Part shown: positions 53,537-62,160 of the stretch, piece by piece
How the letters are laid out: each line of letters opens with the position of its first letter
Position numbering within the stretch: the stretch's first letter is position 1
NCBI RefSeq assembly: GCF_014194695.1
Contig: NZ_JACIAH010000010.1
Coordinates: 1-64,000 of the forward strand
Direction of reading: 5' to 3'
DNA length: 64,000 nucleotides
Origin: Rhizobium sp. BK399
GTDB lineage: Bacteria; Pseudomonadota; Alphaproteobacteria; Rhizobiales; Rhizobiaceae
Notes under the pieces: generated by a model
The model's database searches: none
Seen by the model: the letters and a program-made list of their open reading frames with translations, nothing else
What the model was told of the DNA's origin: nothing
Made by a program: the position numbers and the translations under genes

Positions 53537-53736
53537 CGTGCGCCATCCAATCAGCAGTTTCACACCGGAATAACAGAGAATTGAACGCCCGGTTTTTTCC
53601 TGTCAGCGAAACTGCGCCGATCTCGTCACCACCCAAACCTTTGTTGCAGCCTCGTAGCGGCTGCCAGTGTACCGTTTGAACATCTGGCACGGTACGCTAG
53701 CTTTAATTTTTCCGGTACACGAGCCAGGACGAAGAC

Positions 53737-54213
53737 ATGGGTAAGATGGTGGCGTGCCTGCTTGCAGCGGGACTTCTATTCCAATTGCTGGCCACGAACG
53801 CTGACGCAGCCAACGCGCTCGAACGAGCGATCGGGGAGGCACAGCCATGCAAGTCACTGAAAGCGAAGGTGTCCAGCTTCGGTGTGAGCATCGATGTTGG
53901 AATCGACAGGTTCGACACGGCCAAGATCGAAAGTCTGCAGATCTCGGTGAATGGCGACGCAGCCGAGGCAAGTGCGAGGGGGACGCTTGCTTGCAAGACA
54001 TCTGACGATGCCCTCGTGAGAGGAGGCTTCTCGGCGACCGCACAGGTTCATCTAAAGGTCGACCTCGCAACATGCAAGACGACCGAGAGCTCGATAGAGA
54101 TCGTCGGGACAGGCGGTCGTTTCGGTGACATCGTCAAGGGACTGGAGGATGAGATCGCAAGCGCGCTTCGCCGCAGCCTGGAGAAAAACGTGGCCAAGTT
54201 CTGCCAGAGTTAA
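53737..54213 (+). CDS. Hypothetical secreted protein, 158 residues
   Basis: The protein has a clear signal peptide (residues 1-24, KMVACLLAAGLLFQLLATNA with cleavage after ADA). The mature part of about 130 residues contains four cysteines (QPCKSL, LACKTS, ATCKTT, KFCQS) that could form two disulfides. Alternating segments suggest a beta-rich fold of the lipid-binding or DUF type. I recognise no family. The gene's 3' end overlaps the 3' end of the convergent GGDEF-EAL gene by 80 bases. Confidence 0.75.
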   Translation: MGKMVACLLAAGLLFQLLATNADAANALERAIGEAQPCKSLKAKVSSFGVSIDVGIDRFDTAKIESLQISVNGDAAEASARGTLACKTSDDALVRGGFSATAQVHLKVDLATCKTTESSIEIVGTGGRFGDIVKGLEDEIASALRRSLEKNVAKFCQS

Positions 54214-56305
54214 CCGCAGACTGAGGTAGCAATTCTTTCGAGCTGAGCCGGCAGTCAAAAAGGCGTTCGACGTCCACGGTCGGAAGCGGCCTCGCGAAGA
54301 GATATCCCTGGAAGACCTCGCATCCCGCCCTTTCCAGGAAACGCGCCTGTGCTTCGGTCTCTACACCCTCCGCAACGACTTCCAGTCTCAACAATTTTGC
54401 CAGCGAAACGATGGCATTGGTGATTGCCATGTCTTCTGAATCGTTCGGGATATCTGCGATGAACGATCTATCAATCTTGAGTCGGGACAATGGAAATTTC
54501 TTGAGCATGCTCAAGCTGGAATAACCGGTCCCGAAGTCGTCGATCGAGAGGCTTACCCCCAGGGCCTTCAATTCATGCATCCGTGCGATAGCTCCCTCAA
54601 CGTCCTGCATGATGAGGCTTTCTGTGACTTCCAATTCGAGCCACTCCGGGTCAAGGTCCGCGTCGGCCAGTGCCTGACTGACGTGAGAGGTCAACGACGG
54701 CTCCAGGAACTGGCGAGGCGAAACGTTGACCGCAACGCGCACGCGGGCAACACTACGTTTCTGCCAGTCTTTGGCTTGCTGACATGCCTTGTTGAGGACG
54801 ATATCGCCGATCGCGACAATCAAACCCGTTTCCTCGGCGAGGGGTACGAACTCCGATGGAGCAAGGACTCCTCTTGTAGGATGGTTCCATCGGACAAGCG
54901 CCTCGACACCAATCACATTGCCTGTATTGGCGTATTGAGCCTGGTAGTGAACGACGAATTCATCGCTCTCGATTGCCCGACGGAGGTCATCGATACGCGC
55001 AAGTTTGTTTCTTGCTTCCGCGGCCATCACAGGCGTGAACATCTGAATACCGTCACGCCCAGCCTCTTTCGCTCGGTAAAGGGCGAGATCCGCATTGGCG
55101 CAGAGTTGCGAGGAGGTCACTCCAGGCCGCTCCAGGCATGCCACACCGATACTGGCCGTGATGCGAAGGTCGATTCCCGAGATCGATATCGAAGTTGCGA
55201 TCGCCGCTCGCAAACGTTCAAGCCGATCTCTGAAAGATTCGTTGGTCTGTCCTAGAATCAAGACAAACTCGTCGCCGCCTATGCGTGACACCAATCCGGC
55301 TTCGCCGACCTCACGGACGATCCTGTTGGCAACGGCCTTGAGAAGTTCGTCACCGGCGGCATGCCCGAGGCTGTCGTTGATGAGTTTGAAGTTATCGAGA
55401 TCAAGAAAGGCGACGGCGACGGCTTTGTCGTCGTCTACGGCATTGGTGAGCATCCTCTGAAGGGTGCGGTCAAGCAAAGTTCGGTTCGGCAGGCCTGTGA
55501 GCACGTCGTGTTCCGCCAGATGGGCGATACGTTCGACGTCCCGGTTTCTATCGAGTGCGATTCCGATTGTCTGCGCGACAGCGGACAGGAATTCCAGTAC
55601 GCCCGCGTCTTCGTCTGCGAGTTTGGAGATCATCAGTGACCCGTGCCGCCCGCCATCTCGGGAGGCTATCGGGAGCGCCAGGGTTTCGGGGGAGGGCGCG
55701 TCCAGGGTCTCGCCATGGATCACGATCTGCACGCTTCGTGATGGAAAGAGGCTGCGCAGCGTGACGATGAAGTCTTGCAGGAGTGATTGGATTTCGACAC
55801 CTCGCGCAACGTTTTGCAGAAGTTGCGTCTGGGCCCGCATCAGCTCTTCGGCGCGCTTGCGGCTTGTGATATCTCGCGAGGCGCCTACAACGCCGATGAC
55901 GTTGCCGTTGCGGTCGCGCAGTGGAACGCGAGTCATCATCAGCCAGCCATCCCCTGTGAGGCGGGGCTCCTCCACGCCGAGATCCGCGAGACCGGTCGTC
56001 ATGACCTGTCGCTCGATCTCGTCGATCTCCTGTGCGAACGACGACGGGTGAATATCGAAGTCAGTCAGTCCCACCAGTTCGTCCACATGCGAAAAGCCGT
56101 TGTTCCTCACCACCGCACGGTTCGCGAACAGGAACCGGCCTTCGAGATCCTTCGCATAGATGAAATCTGGCACGTGATCGATCATCGCCTTAAGCCATTC
56201 ATGTCGCTCGCCTGGGTCCGAAGATTGTGTGTGCTTGGTATTCTCGTTTGTGTCGGGGACTGCCGGCTTGGTCGCTTCTTGCCGGATTTTTCTGCGGGCG
56301 CTCAT
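54134..56305 (-). CDS. PAS-GGDEF-EAL c-di-GMP turnover protein
   Basis: The protein of about 723 residues has a PAS domain (about 40-155, MIDHVPDFIYAKDLEGRFLF, closing VVGASRDITSRKRAEE), a short GAF-like stretch (about 165-255), a GGDEF domain (SRIGGDEFVLI, with DVLTGLPNRTLL before it) and an EAL domain (GVEALVRWNHP, VTESLI, DDFGTGYSS, KIDRSF, EGVET). No membrane helix is seen, so it is cytoplasmic. Catalytic residues of both domains appear intact. The ATG at 56305 has GAGGA upstream. The last 35 residues beyond the EAL fold read through into the convergent gene and look like an extension created by loss of the original stop. Confidence 0.93.
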   Translation of the reverse strand: MSARRKIRQEATKPAVPDTNENTKHTQSSDPGERHEWLKAMIDHVPDFIYAKDLEGRFLFANRAVVRNNGFSHVDELVGLTDFDIHPSSFAQEIDEIERQVMTTGLADLGVEEPRLTGDGWLMMTRVPLRDRNGNVIGVVGASRDITSRKRAEELMRAQTQLLQNVARGVEIQSLLQDFIVTLRSLFPSRSVQIVIHGETLDAPSPETLALPIASRDGGRHGSLMISKLADEDAGVLEFLSAVAQTIGIALDRNRDVERIAHLAEHDVLTGLPNRTLLDRTLQRMLTNAVDDDKAVAVAFLDLDNFKLINDSLGHAAGDELLKAVANRIVREVGEAGLVSRIGGDEFVLILGQTNESFRDRLERLRAAIATSISISGIDLRITASIGVACLERPGVTSSQLCANADLALYRAKEAGRDGIQMFTPVMAAEARNKLARIDDLRRAIESDEFVVHYQAQYANTGNVIGVEALVRWNHPTRGVLAPSEFVPLAEETGLIVAIGDIVLNKACQQAKDWQKRSVARVRVAVNVSPRQFLEPSLTSHVSQALADADLDPEWLELEVTESLIMQDVEGAIARMHELKALGVSLSIDDFGTGYSSLSMLKKFPLSRLKIDRSFIADIPNDSEDMAITNAIVSLAKLLRLEVVAEGVETEAQARFLERAGCEVFQGYLFARPLPTVDVERLFDCRLSSKELLPQSAVNSGRTWPRFSPGCGEARLRSHPPVP

Positions 56306-56387
56306 TCCATTCCTCACAGCCTGATTGGCTTATGGCGAACGTTAGGCACAACGTATTATGCAACTATGAAGAAGGTGGCCGAGCGCC

Positions 56388-56555
56388 ATGGTTGATATCT
56401 TCCGTTTTGAGGATGGTGAACGATCCGTTTATGGCGATTGGTCGAGTTGTGAACTCGACGATCGAGACAAACCGAACCCTATTTCGATGCGAGACGTACT
56501 GGCGATCTTCGGCCAGATCTTCGCGAAGGAATGCGCCCGTAACAGGGTGCGTTAG
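56388..56555 (+). CDS. Possible small acidic protein, 55 residues
   Basis: A short frame starts MVDIFRFEDGERSVYGDWSS, continues with an acidic patch, and ends in a helix-like ISMRDVLAIFGQIFAKECAR. The composition looks like real protein and it stands just upstream of, and divergent from, the PAS-GGDEF-EAL gene. The ribosome-binding site (GAAGGTGG) is only fair. No family recognised; it may be a chance frame. Confidence 0.4.
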   Translation: MVDIFRFEDGERSVYGDWSSCELDDRDKPNPISMRDVLAIFGQIFAKECARNRVR

Positions 56556-56714
56556 ATCAAGTTTGGTGAATTGAAGCGACCCGACGTCCTGCGCTGACCC
56601 TCGCATCCGCAACAGCAGGGGGCTTTTGTTCGCAACCGAACGGAGACCTATTCAATAAACGCGCTATGCCCGCAAATGACGCCGCTCTCCTTGAGTGTTG
56701 CGACGTCAGGCGCT

Positions 56715-57140
56715 TCAGCATGGCTCGCGATTTAGGATTCCTAGCGTCCTTATCTGATCCGCAAGCGTCAACAGTGCCTTCGCAACAGTTTCGTCCGACA
56801 TCAGCTCAACATTTCGGGCGATGTCGTCAATCACCTGTTCGGTGGACGCGTCGATAGGGAAAATCTTTCCGTTTTTGACGAGTAGATCCCGCAGAGCGCT
56901 AGATGCGGCAATGCTGCGCTCCAACAGGCGGCGCCGATCCGCCATCGGTAGCTTGGAAAGATGGTTCGCCGCTCGGACGAGATCGACGACGAGGTTGGTG
57001 GTGACTGTCAAGAGATTTGAACTCCAACGTTCTTGCGACCGCAAACCTACCCGTATCTTCATCACACTTTCGAGGATTGCAAGCTCGCCCCCCAGTTCGC
57101 AAGCCGGGCCAGCAGATGATTGTTGGCCGCAGTCCTTCAA
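56715..57140 (-). CDS. Hypothetical helical protein, up to 141 residues
   Basis: No family is recognised. The sequence is strongly helical with heptad-like spacing (NLVVDLVRAANHLSKLPMAD, RRRLLERSIAASSALRDLLV, VIDDIARNVELMSDETVAKA), which supports a real protein. The N-terminal 26 residues are less convincing, and an internal ATG at 57062 is an alternative start giving 115 residues. It has no signal peptide or membrane segment. Confidence 0.55.
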   Translation of the reverse strand: MKDCGQQSSAGPACELGGELAILESVMKIRVGLRSQERWSSNLLTVTTNLVVDLVRAANHLSKLPMADRRRLLERSIAASSALRDLLVKNGKIFPIDASTEQVIDDIARNVELMSDETVAKALLTLADQIRTLGILNREPC

Positions 57141-57926
57141 GTGTATCCCCGCCGAGGCAATCTGGGCGGCGGATCAGATCCGGAATCTGTCCGCACTTGG
57201 CCACAATTGCTGACCTCCAGATCCGACGTGCTGCCTGGGGGCATCGAGCCAGGCGATCCCACAAAAAGGGTCCTGCTTGGTTCGAGCAAGCGGGGCAGTG
57301 CTGGCTAGGTGAGGAACAACGGAACGTGGAACCCCGTTCTTCCGGCCACCAACATACCATCTCAACGTTTGTTGCATGCTGAAGGAGAGGGCTCACATAT
57401 TTGTCGACGCTGTTTCGAACGATTGGATGGAGAAGAGCGCTCTCGGCCTTGCTGAAACCTCTTCCCCTCCCAATGACGATACTAACTCGAAAGCCCCGCT
57501 TGCCTGAGAACAAGCGGGGCCACACTGAGGAAAACAACGGTGGAGCGCAATCAAATCGCTTTTTCGACGCCTCAAGCAGTAGCCGCTCGCGTTTGTTCCA
57601 AAGTATCAGCATCTTCAAGCCCCGGAAACTAGGGGGTGAGCATGCGCATCCTGCGCACTATGGAGCAAGCGGCGGTCTTGAGACCCCCAAGTGAGGAAAG
57701 CCTTTTGGCTTCCGTTTCGGTGGGAGCCGTCTAGTCGGGAATGAAATTGATTGCATTGGTTCGGATCGTCTCATCGAAATTGTACGCTGCTGGCTCTACG
57801 GTCCGAAAACAGCACGACTGCGCAAGGGACCGTCGATAGATTACCCGTCAACTTGCGAAAGTGGCAACTCACGGACAATATGGTGCCACCGTCCTGCATT
57901 TCTTATCGCTCAAGTAAGGGAACCCT
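57141..57926. other. Gene-free region containing one strong hairpin
   Basis: No supported gene. A long minus-strand frame (56899-57618) has odd composition and overlaps the helical protein gene in another frame, so I reject it. The hairpin at 57493-57520 is listed separately. Confidence 0.45.
57493..57520. terminator. 10-bp perfect hairpin, possible terminator or sRNA end
   Basis: The arms GCCCCGCTTG (57493-57502) and CAAGCGGGGC (57511-57520) enclose an 8-base loop. On the minus strand the stem is followed by TTTC, so a weak intrinsic terminator for a minus-strand transcript is possible. No coding gene ends here, which leaves a small RNA as an alternative. Confidence 0.5.
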
Positions 57927-59030
57927 ATGCCAACTCCTGTTCTTTTCACTCCTTTTCGCGTAGCCGGGATGGAGCTTTCAAACCGAATTGTCATCGCCCC
58001 GATGTGCCAGTATTCAGCGGAAAATGGATGCACAACTGACTGGCATCTGATCCATTTGGGCCAGCTCGCCCTATCGGGAGCGGGATTGCTGACCATAGAA
58101 GCGACTGCCGTATCGCCGGAGGGGCGGATCACCTTCGCCGATGTCGGGCTATACGATGACGTTACGGAAGCCGCCATGGCAAGGACCCTTCAAGGGGTAC
58201 GCAGATATTCGGACATGCCGATCGCGATTCAGCTCGCTCACGCTGGGCGTAAGGCTTCGACAAGCATCCCATGGCGCGGTGGCCAACAAATCCCGCCTGA
58301 TCAGATGAACGGCTGGCAGACAGAAGCGCCTTCTGCTGTAGCGTTCAGTTCGGAGTACGTGCTACCGACGGCTCTGGATCTCGGCGGTTTAGAGCGCATT
58401 TGCAATGCTTTTGCCTCAGCTGCAAGACGGGCGGCCAATATCGGTATCGATGCCGTCCAGATACACGGTGCGCACGGCTATCTGTTGCATCAATTCCTGT
58501 CACCGCTGTCCAATCTGCGGACGGACAACTATGGCGGAACGATCGAAAATCGAATGCGCTTCCCGTTGGCGGTCTTCGACGCGGTCCGAAGCGCGTTCAC
58601 GGCAGGCAAGCCCGTCACGATGAGGGTTTCGGCGACGGATTGGGTTGAGGGTGGCCTTGAACTGGCCGAAGTCATTGCCTTTGCGAAAGCGCTTGAGGCG
58701 AGGGGATGTGACGCCATTCATGTATCAAGCGGCGGCCTGCATCCCAAACAATCGATCCCCGTGGGTCCAAGCTACCAGGTCCCGCTGGCACGGGCCATCA
58801 AGAATGCAGTGAAAATCCCCGTTGTGGCTGTCGGATTGATAACTGAGCCGGTCCAGGCTGAAGCGATTGTATCGACGGGCGACGCGGATCTGATTGCAAT
58901 TGCACGGGCGGCACTTTACGATCCTCGTTGGCCTTGGCACGCTGCCGCGGCACTTGGCGGTCAGGTATCGGCTCCTCCGCAGTATCTGAGGTCGCAACCG
59001 TCGCAGTACAGGAACCTGTTCCGGACGTAG
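57927..59030 (+). CDS. Old Yellow Enzyme family NADH:flavin oxidoreductase (YqjM/XenA class)
   Basis: This 367-residue FMN enzyme has the N-terminal block NRIVIAPMCQYSAENG; its cysteine in MCQYS marks the YqjM/XenA (thermophilic-like) class. It also has QLAHAGRKAS, the substrate-binding HGAHGYLLHQFLSP and NYGGTIENRMRFPL, and the FMN-phosphate region VVAVGLITEP. Such enzymes reduce activated C=C bonds of enones, nitroesters or related compounds using NAD(P)H. It appears to be a single gene; the ribosome-binding site is weak (AAGGGAA). Confidence 0.95.
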   Translation: MPTPVLFTPFRVAGMELSNRIVIAPMCQYSAENGCTTDWHLIHLGQLALSGAGLLTIEATAVSPEGRITFADVGLYDDVTEAAMARTLQGVRRYSDMPIAIQLAHAGRKASTSIPWRGGQQIPPDQMNGWQTEAPSAVAFSSEYVLPTALDLGGLERICNAFASAARRAANIGIDAVQIHGAHGYLLHQFLSPLSNLRTDNYGGTIENRMRFPLAVFDAVRSAFTAGKPVTMRVSATDWVEGGLELAEVIAFAKALEARGCDAIHVSSGGLHPKQSIPVGPSYQVPLARAIKNAVKIPVVAVGLITEPVQAEAIVSTGDADLIAIARAALYDPRWPWHAAAALGGQVSAPPQYLRSQPSQYRNLFRT

Positions 59031-59396
59031 CTCTACGAAGTGAAGGATTCGACCTCGGCCCCCAGGATTTTTCGCGACTTTGGCTTTGGTCGTTCGCCGT
59101 TCACAGAACCTTTTTGAGGTCCCACCCATTTTGGGGCGCTTCCAACCGCGTCTTGCAGCCCTGACGTCCGCCTCGGCGGCCGCTTCCGTTTCGCCTCCGG
59201 CATCCCCTCAGCCCAAACACTTATCCAATATCGGCCGCCATGAAGATATAACGGCCGAGGTTGGCGCGGCGACCAGATGACTATCTCGCCCGGAATAATC
59301 TCCCGGGTCGACTTAGCGCGACCCGCCTTCCGAAGTCCGGCCCCTGGGCGAAGTGCCATTTTCGGAGCGGTCTCGAAGCTCGGCCTTTGCGATCGC
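59031..59396. other. Gene-free region
   Basis: No recognisable gene or clear hairpin. Frames on the minus strand read basic, proline-rich sequence without a known pattern. Confidence 0.4.
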
Positions 59397-59618
59397 CTAT
59401 TTCTTTCCAGCGCCTAAAGGCTCCCGTTCGAATTTGGGTGTCCACCCGCGAGTCATGCCTCGGCTCATTGCGGCTTCGGCCAACGCCAGCTGTATGCGAA
59501 GGTGTTTGATATCTCCAAGAAGAGTTGCGATGGTCGCCTTGGCATCCTCATCGTGGAAGGCGAGGGCGGCTTCGACCTCGAAATCAATATCCAGCTGCTT
59601 TGCTGATTTACTCGACAT
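59397..59618 (-). CDS. Small hypothetical protein, 73 residues
   Basis: The product is acidic at the N-terminus and helical (QLDIDFEVEAALAFHDEDAK, LLGDIKHLRIQLALAEAAMS), with a basic tail (RGMTRGWTPKFE). No family is recognised. An AGGCAGG precedes the ATG at 59618. Its start overlaps the 3' end of the upstream gene (59608-59970) by 11 bases, so the two form a small operon. Confidence 0.6.
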   Translation of the reverse strand: MSSKSAKQLDIDFEVEAALAFHDEDAKATIATLLGDIKHLRIQLALAEAAMSRGMTRGWTPKFEREPLGAGKK

Positions 59619-59970
59619 GACCTGCCTCTCTTACGAGTTCATAGAAGTGCTGAATAGCGTCGTTCTCGTCTCCCGCGCACTGGAACCATATCGGTGACCG
59701 CATCACGACGCGGGAGCCGACTGCACTGTAGTGACCACAAACTCTACGCGTAGCTTGGTCAAAAGCGACATCGAAATAGCCGACAGGCTCGCCCGAACAG
59801 ATGTCATAGACATTGGCCGAATAGAAACCCCAACTCCGAGGGTTCGGCGTCATGATAATGATTGCCATCAAAAGGGGATGGATTTCGGCGATTGTTGCTT
59901 CGGTGGGAGGTGTCCAATAGGTGCCCGCGATTTGTTGAGCGCGCGGCTGCGCTATCGGCACGCGTGGCAT
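59608..59970 (-). CDS. Hypothetical protein, about 120 residues
   Basis: The protein contains PNPRSWGFYSANVYDICSGE, then VGYFDVAFDQATRRVCGHYS and SRVVMRSPIWFQC, suggesting a compact beta-rich fold. No family is recognised and there is no signal peptide. I prefer the ATG at 59970, with AGAGGA nine bases upstream, over the ATG at 60015, which has no site. It is coupled by overlap to the 73-residue gene downstream. Confidence 0.6.
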   Translation of the reverse strand: MPRVPIAQPRAQQIAGTYWTPPTEATIAEIHPLLMAIIIMTPNPRSWGFYSANVYDICSGEPVGYFDVAFDQATRRVCGHYSAVGSRVVMRSPIWFQCAGDENDAIQHFYELVREAGHVE

Positions 59971-60330
59971 GGCCGTCGTCCTCTGTGTGTTTTGGATGTT
60001 CCCATTATGTTCCATTTTGCTATCGAGTCAACATTGCCGACCTGGGGATTTCGGCGAGAAGTATCAGCTCGTGTTCGAGCCTCGCCCGGCACATGATCCG
60101 ACCAAGGCCTACGGTTTCGTCAATAGCGTCCTAAGTCTCGAGGACCTCTCTTCCTCAATTTGGGTCTTGCGCCGGGACGGGGCAAAAATGGGGGGGCATC
60201 AAAATGATCGATATCCCGGCGGAACCCGCCGATCCTGGCGAGCAGTCTCCGCCCTGTAGGCGGACCCGGTGTGGGCGATGCGACTGTGGCCATTCGACGA
60301 AAGATCTTGGCGGCGCTGATGCCGCTCTGT
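59971..60330. other. Gene-free region
   Basis: Nothing recognisable apart from the leader of the minus-strand gene pair. It borders the selenium-binding-protein scrap and IS debris. Confidence 0.4.
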
Positions 60331-60528
60331 CTAATGGGGTCGCCACTCCGCGGCGACCTCTTCTGGTTCGATCACCTTGACGATGGACGGGTTCTTCCCA
60401 TCCGGCTTGGTATCGATGATATAGATGCGCGAGGATCTCAATTCCGGCACGACGAAATAACGCCGCTCAGCGTGCGGGTGTAGCGCATTAGTCGGCCGTG
60501 AAGAACTCGGAAGCTGCTGATTAGACAT
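60331..60528 (-). pseudogene. Selenium-binding protein (SBP56 family) fragment
   Basis: The minus-strand frame reads RYFVVPELRSSRIYIIDTKP followed by NPSIVKVIEPEEVAAEW. This matches the SBP56/methanethiol oxidase family segment that reads LVLPSLxSSRIYVVDxxxxPRAPKLHKVIEPxxI. Neither the upstream CSSC region nor the remainder of the large protein is present. About 50 codons survive, probably cut off by the adjacent insertion element. Confidence 0.65.
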
Positions 60529-60562
60529 AGGAATCGAAGGATCTGCAGATCTTCTAATTGCC

Positions 60563-60590
60563 GGAAACAGCCACGGAACGGGCTGTTTCC
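60563..60590 (+). terminator. 10-bp perfect hairpin near the IS left flank
   Basis: The arms GGAAACAGCC (60563-60572) and GGCTGTTTCC (60581-60590) enclose 8 bases. It lies about 80 bases before the transposase start. It could block read-through into the element or be part of the element's end; I could not match it at the right side. Confidence 0.4.
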
Positions 60591-60630
60591 TTGCAAAATC
60601 AGTTTGAGGTTCCCCTGGTTGGCGAAGCGT

Positions 60631-60657
60631 GATTCACTGGGTTTATCGCGGTGAATC
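60631..60657 (+). promoter_or_regulatory. Inverted repeat just upstream of the transposase gene
   Basis: GATTCAC (60631-60637) and GTGAATC (60651-60657) form a 7-bp inverted repeat directly before the ribosome-binding region of the transposase ATG at 60670. It may be an internal regulatory repeat of the insertion sequence. Confidence 0.4.
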
Positions 60658-60669
60658 GGAGAGCCAGGA

Positions 60670-62023
60670 ATGGGTAAACCACGCGAACGGCGCCAAACGG
60701 GTGAACAGGATTTATTCCGATCCCGGCTCGACCAGATCATCAACATGAAGCACGAACTTGTGCGTCTGGCGCAGGCTATTGACTGGCCTGTGTTGGAAGC
60801 CCGCTTTGGGACGGTCTATTCGGACGGAGCTGGCATGCCGCCATTGCCGACGCGGCTGATGGCGGGGCTGGCCATTCTGAAGCACACGTTCAACCTGTCC
60901 GACGAGGCGCTGTGCGAGCGCTGGGTGGAGAACCCCTACTTTCAGTACCTGTGCGGCGAGGAGTTCTTTCGGCACGAACTGTCGTTCGACCGCTCCTCGA
61001 TGACGCGCTGGCGGCAGCGCATGGGCGAGGAACGGATCGGCGCGCTCTTGCAGGAGAGCCTGGCCGTGGCCGTCAAGACAGGCGCGATGAAGCTGCAGGA
61101 TACGCGGCAGGTGATCGTGGACACGACCGTTCAACCGAAGAACGTCATGTTCCCGACGGATGCCAAGCTTATTCACCGGGCGCGCGAACGGCTGGTGCGG
61201 CTGGCGAAGAAAATGGGGCTTGATCTGCGCCAGACCTATATTCGGGTCGGTAAATTCGCCCTGATCCAGCACCAGCGCTACGCTCATGCGAAGCAATTCA
61301 AACGGGCCGGCAAGGCGCTAGTTGAAGACCTATCTCGGCCGGACCGTTCGCGACGTCGAACGTCAGATCGCCGGCGACGAACAACTCGACGCGATCTTCA
61401 AATGGTCGCTCTATCAGGCAAAGACGGTCATCGCGCAGCGGCAACGTCAGCGCGGCCGCAAGATCTACAGCCTGCATGCCGACGAGGTCGAGTGCATTGG
61501 TAAAGGCAAGGCGCACAAGCCCTATGAGTTCGGCGTGAAGGTGTCCGTGGCCACAACACTGAACCGTTCAAAGGGCGGGCAGTTCGCCCTGCACGCAGCG
61601 GCGCTGCCCGGCAATCCGTACGACGGCCACACGCTCGCGACCGTCATTCCGGATATGGAAAAGATGATTGGCAACGAGCTCTCCCGCATTCTGGCCGATG
61701 CTGGATACCGCGGCCATAATGCTCCCGAAAGTCACAAATTGAGGGTCTTCACCAGTGGCCAGAAGCGCCGTCTCACGCCCGCCATCAAGCGCCAGATGCG
61801 ACGACGATCGGCGGTCGAACCCGTCATTGGACACCTAAAGAGCGAACACAGAATGGACCGGAATTATCTCGCTGGCGAACAGGGGGATGCCGTCAATGCC
61901 GTTCTGGCCGCCGCCGGATACAACTTCTCCCTCCTGCTGCGATGGTTCAGGCAACTTTTGTGTCTGTTCGCCACACTCTTCCTCACGTTCCAGAGCCGAC
62001 CGATGCCGCAACAACCTGCCTGA
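60670..62023 (+). pseudogene. IS5-family DDE transposase, interrupted by a frameshift
   Basis: Two overlapping frames together encode one transposase of about 450 residues. The first (60670 to about 61318) carries GEQDLFRSRLDQIINMKHEL, the N-terminal domain and VIVDTTVQPKNVMFPTDAK with the first catalytic aspartate. The second (from about 61322) carries KIYSLHADEVECIGKGKAHK, ALPGNPYDGHTL, ILADAGYRGHN with the second aspartate and the final RRRSAVEPVIGHLKSEHRMD with the glutamate. At the junction (GKAL then LKTYLGRT) the spacing in relatives suggests that about five bases were lost. No slippery heptamer is seen, so programmed frameshifting is unlikely. Confidence 0.85.
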
Positions 62024-62160
62024 GAGCGAGTTCTTCACGATCGACGCATTAGGGCAAAGGCACGATGAACAGACGTTCCAGCCGAAACGATGCAACGTGT
62101 CGCTTTGCCGATCGTTCCCCCTTGACAGCTGCCACACCCTTGCCGACCAGCTTTTCCGGG

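Noticed and set aside
53684..53705. TGGCAC-like sequence resembling a sigma-54 promoter before the secreted-protein gene
   Set aside because: The spacing between GG and GC is eight bases instead of ten, so the consensus is not met.
56899..57618. Minus-strand frame of 239 residues
   Set aside because: Rich in Cys, Trp and Arg like a chance GC-rich frame, and it overlaps the more convincing helical-protein gene in another frame.
60600..62060. Terminal inverted repeats of the IS5-type element
   Set aside because: Sequences left of 60670 and right of 62023 were compared by eye; only short imperfect similarity was found, so no element ends are claimed.
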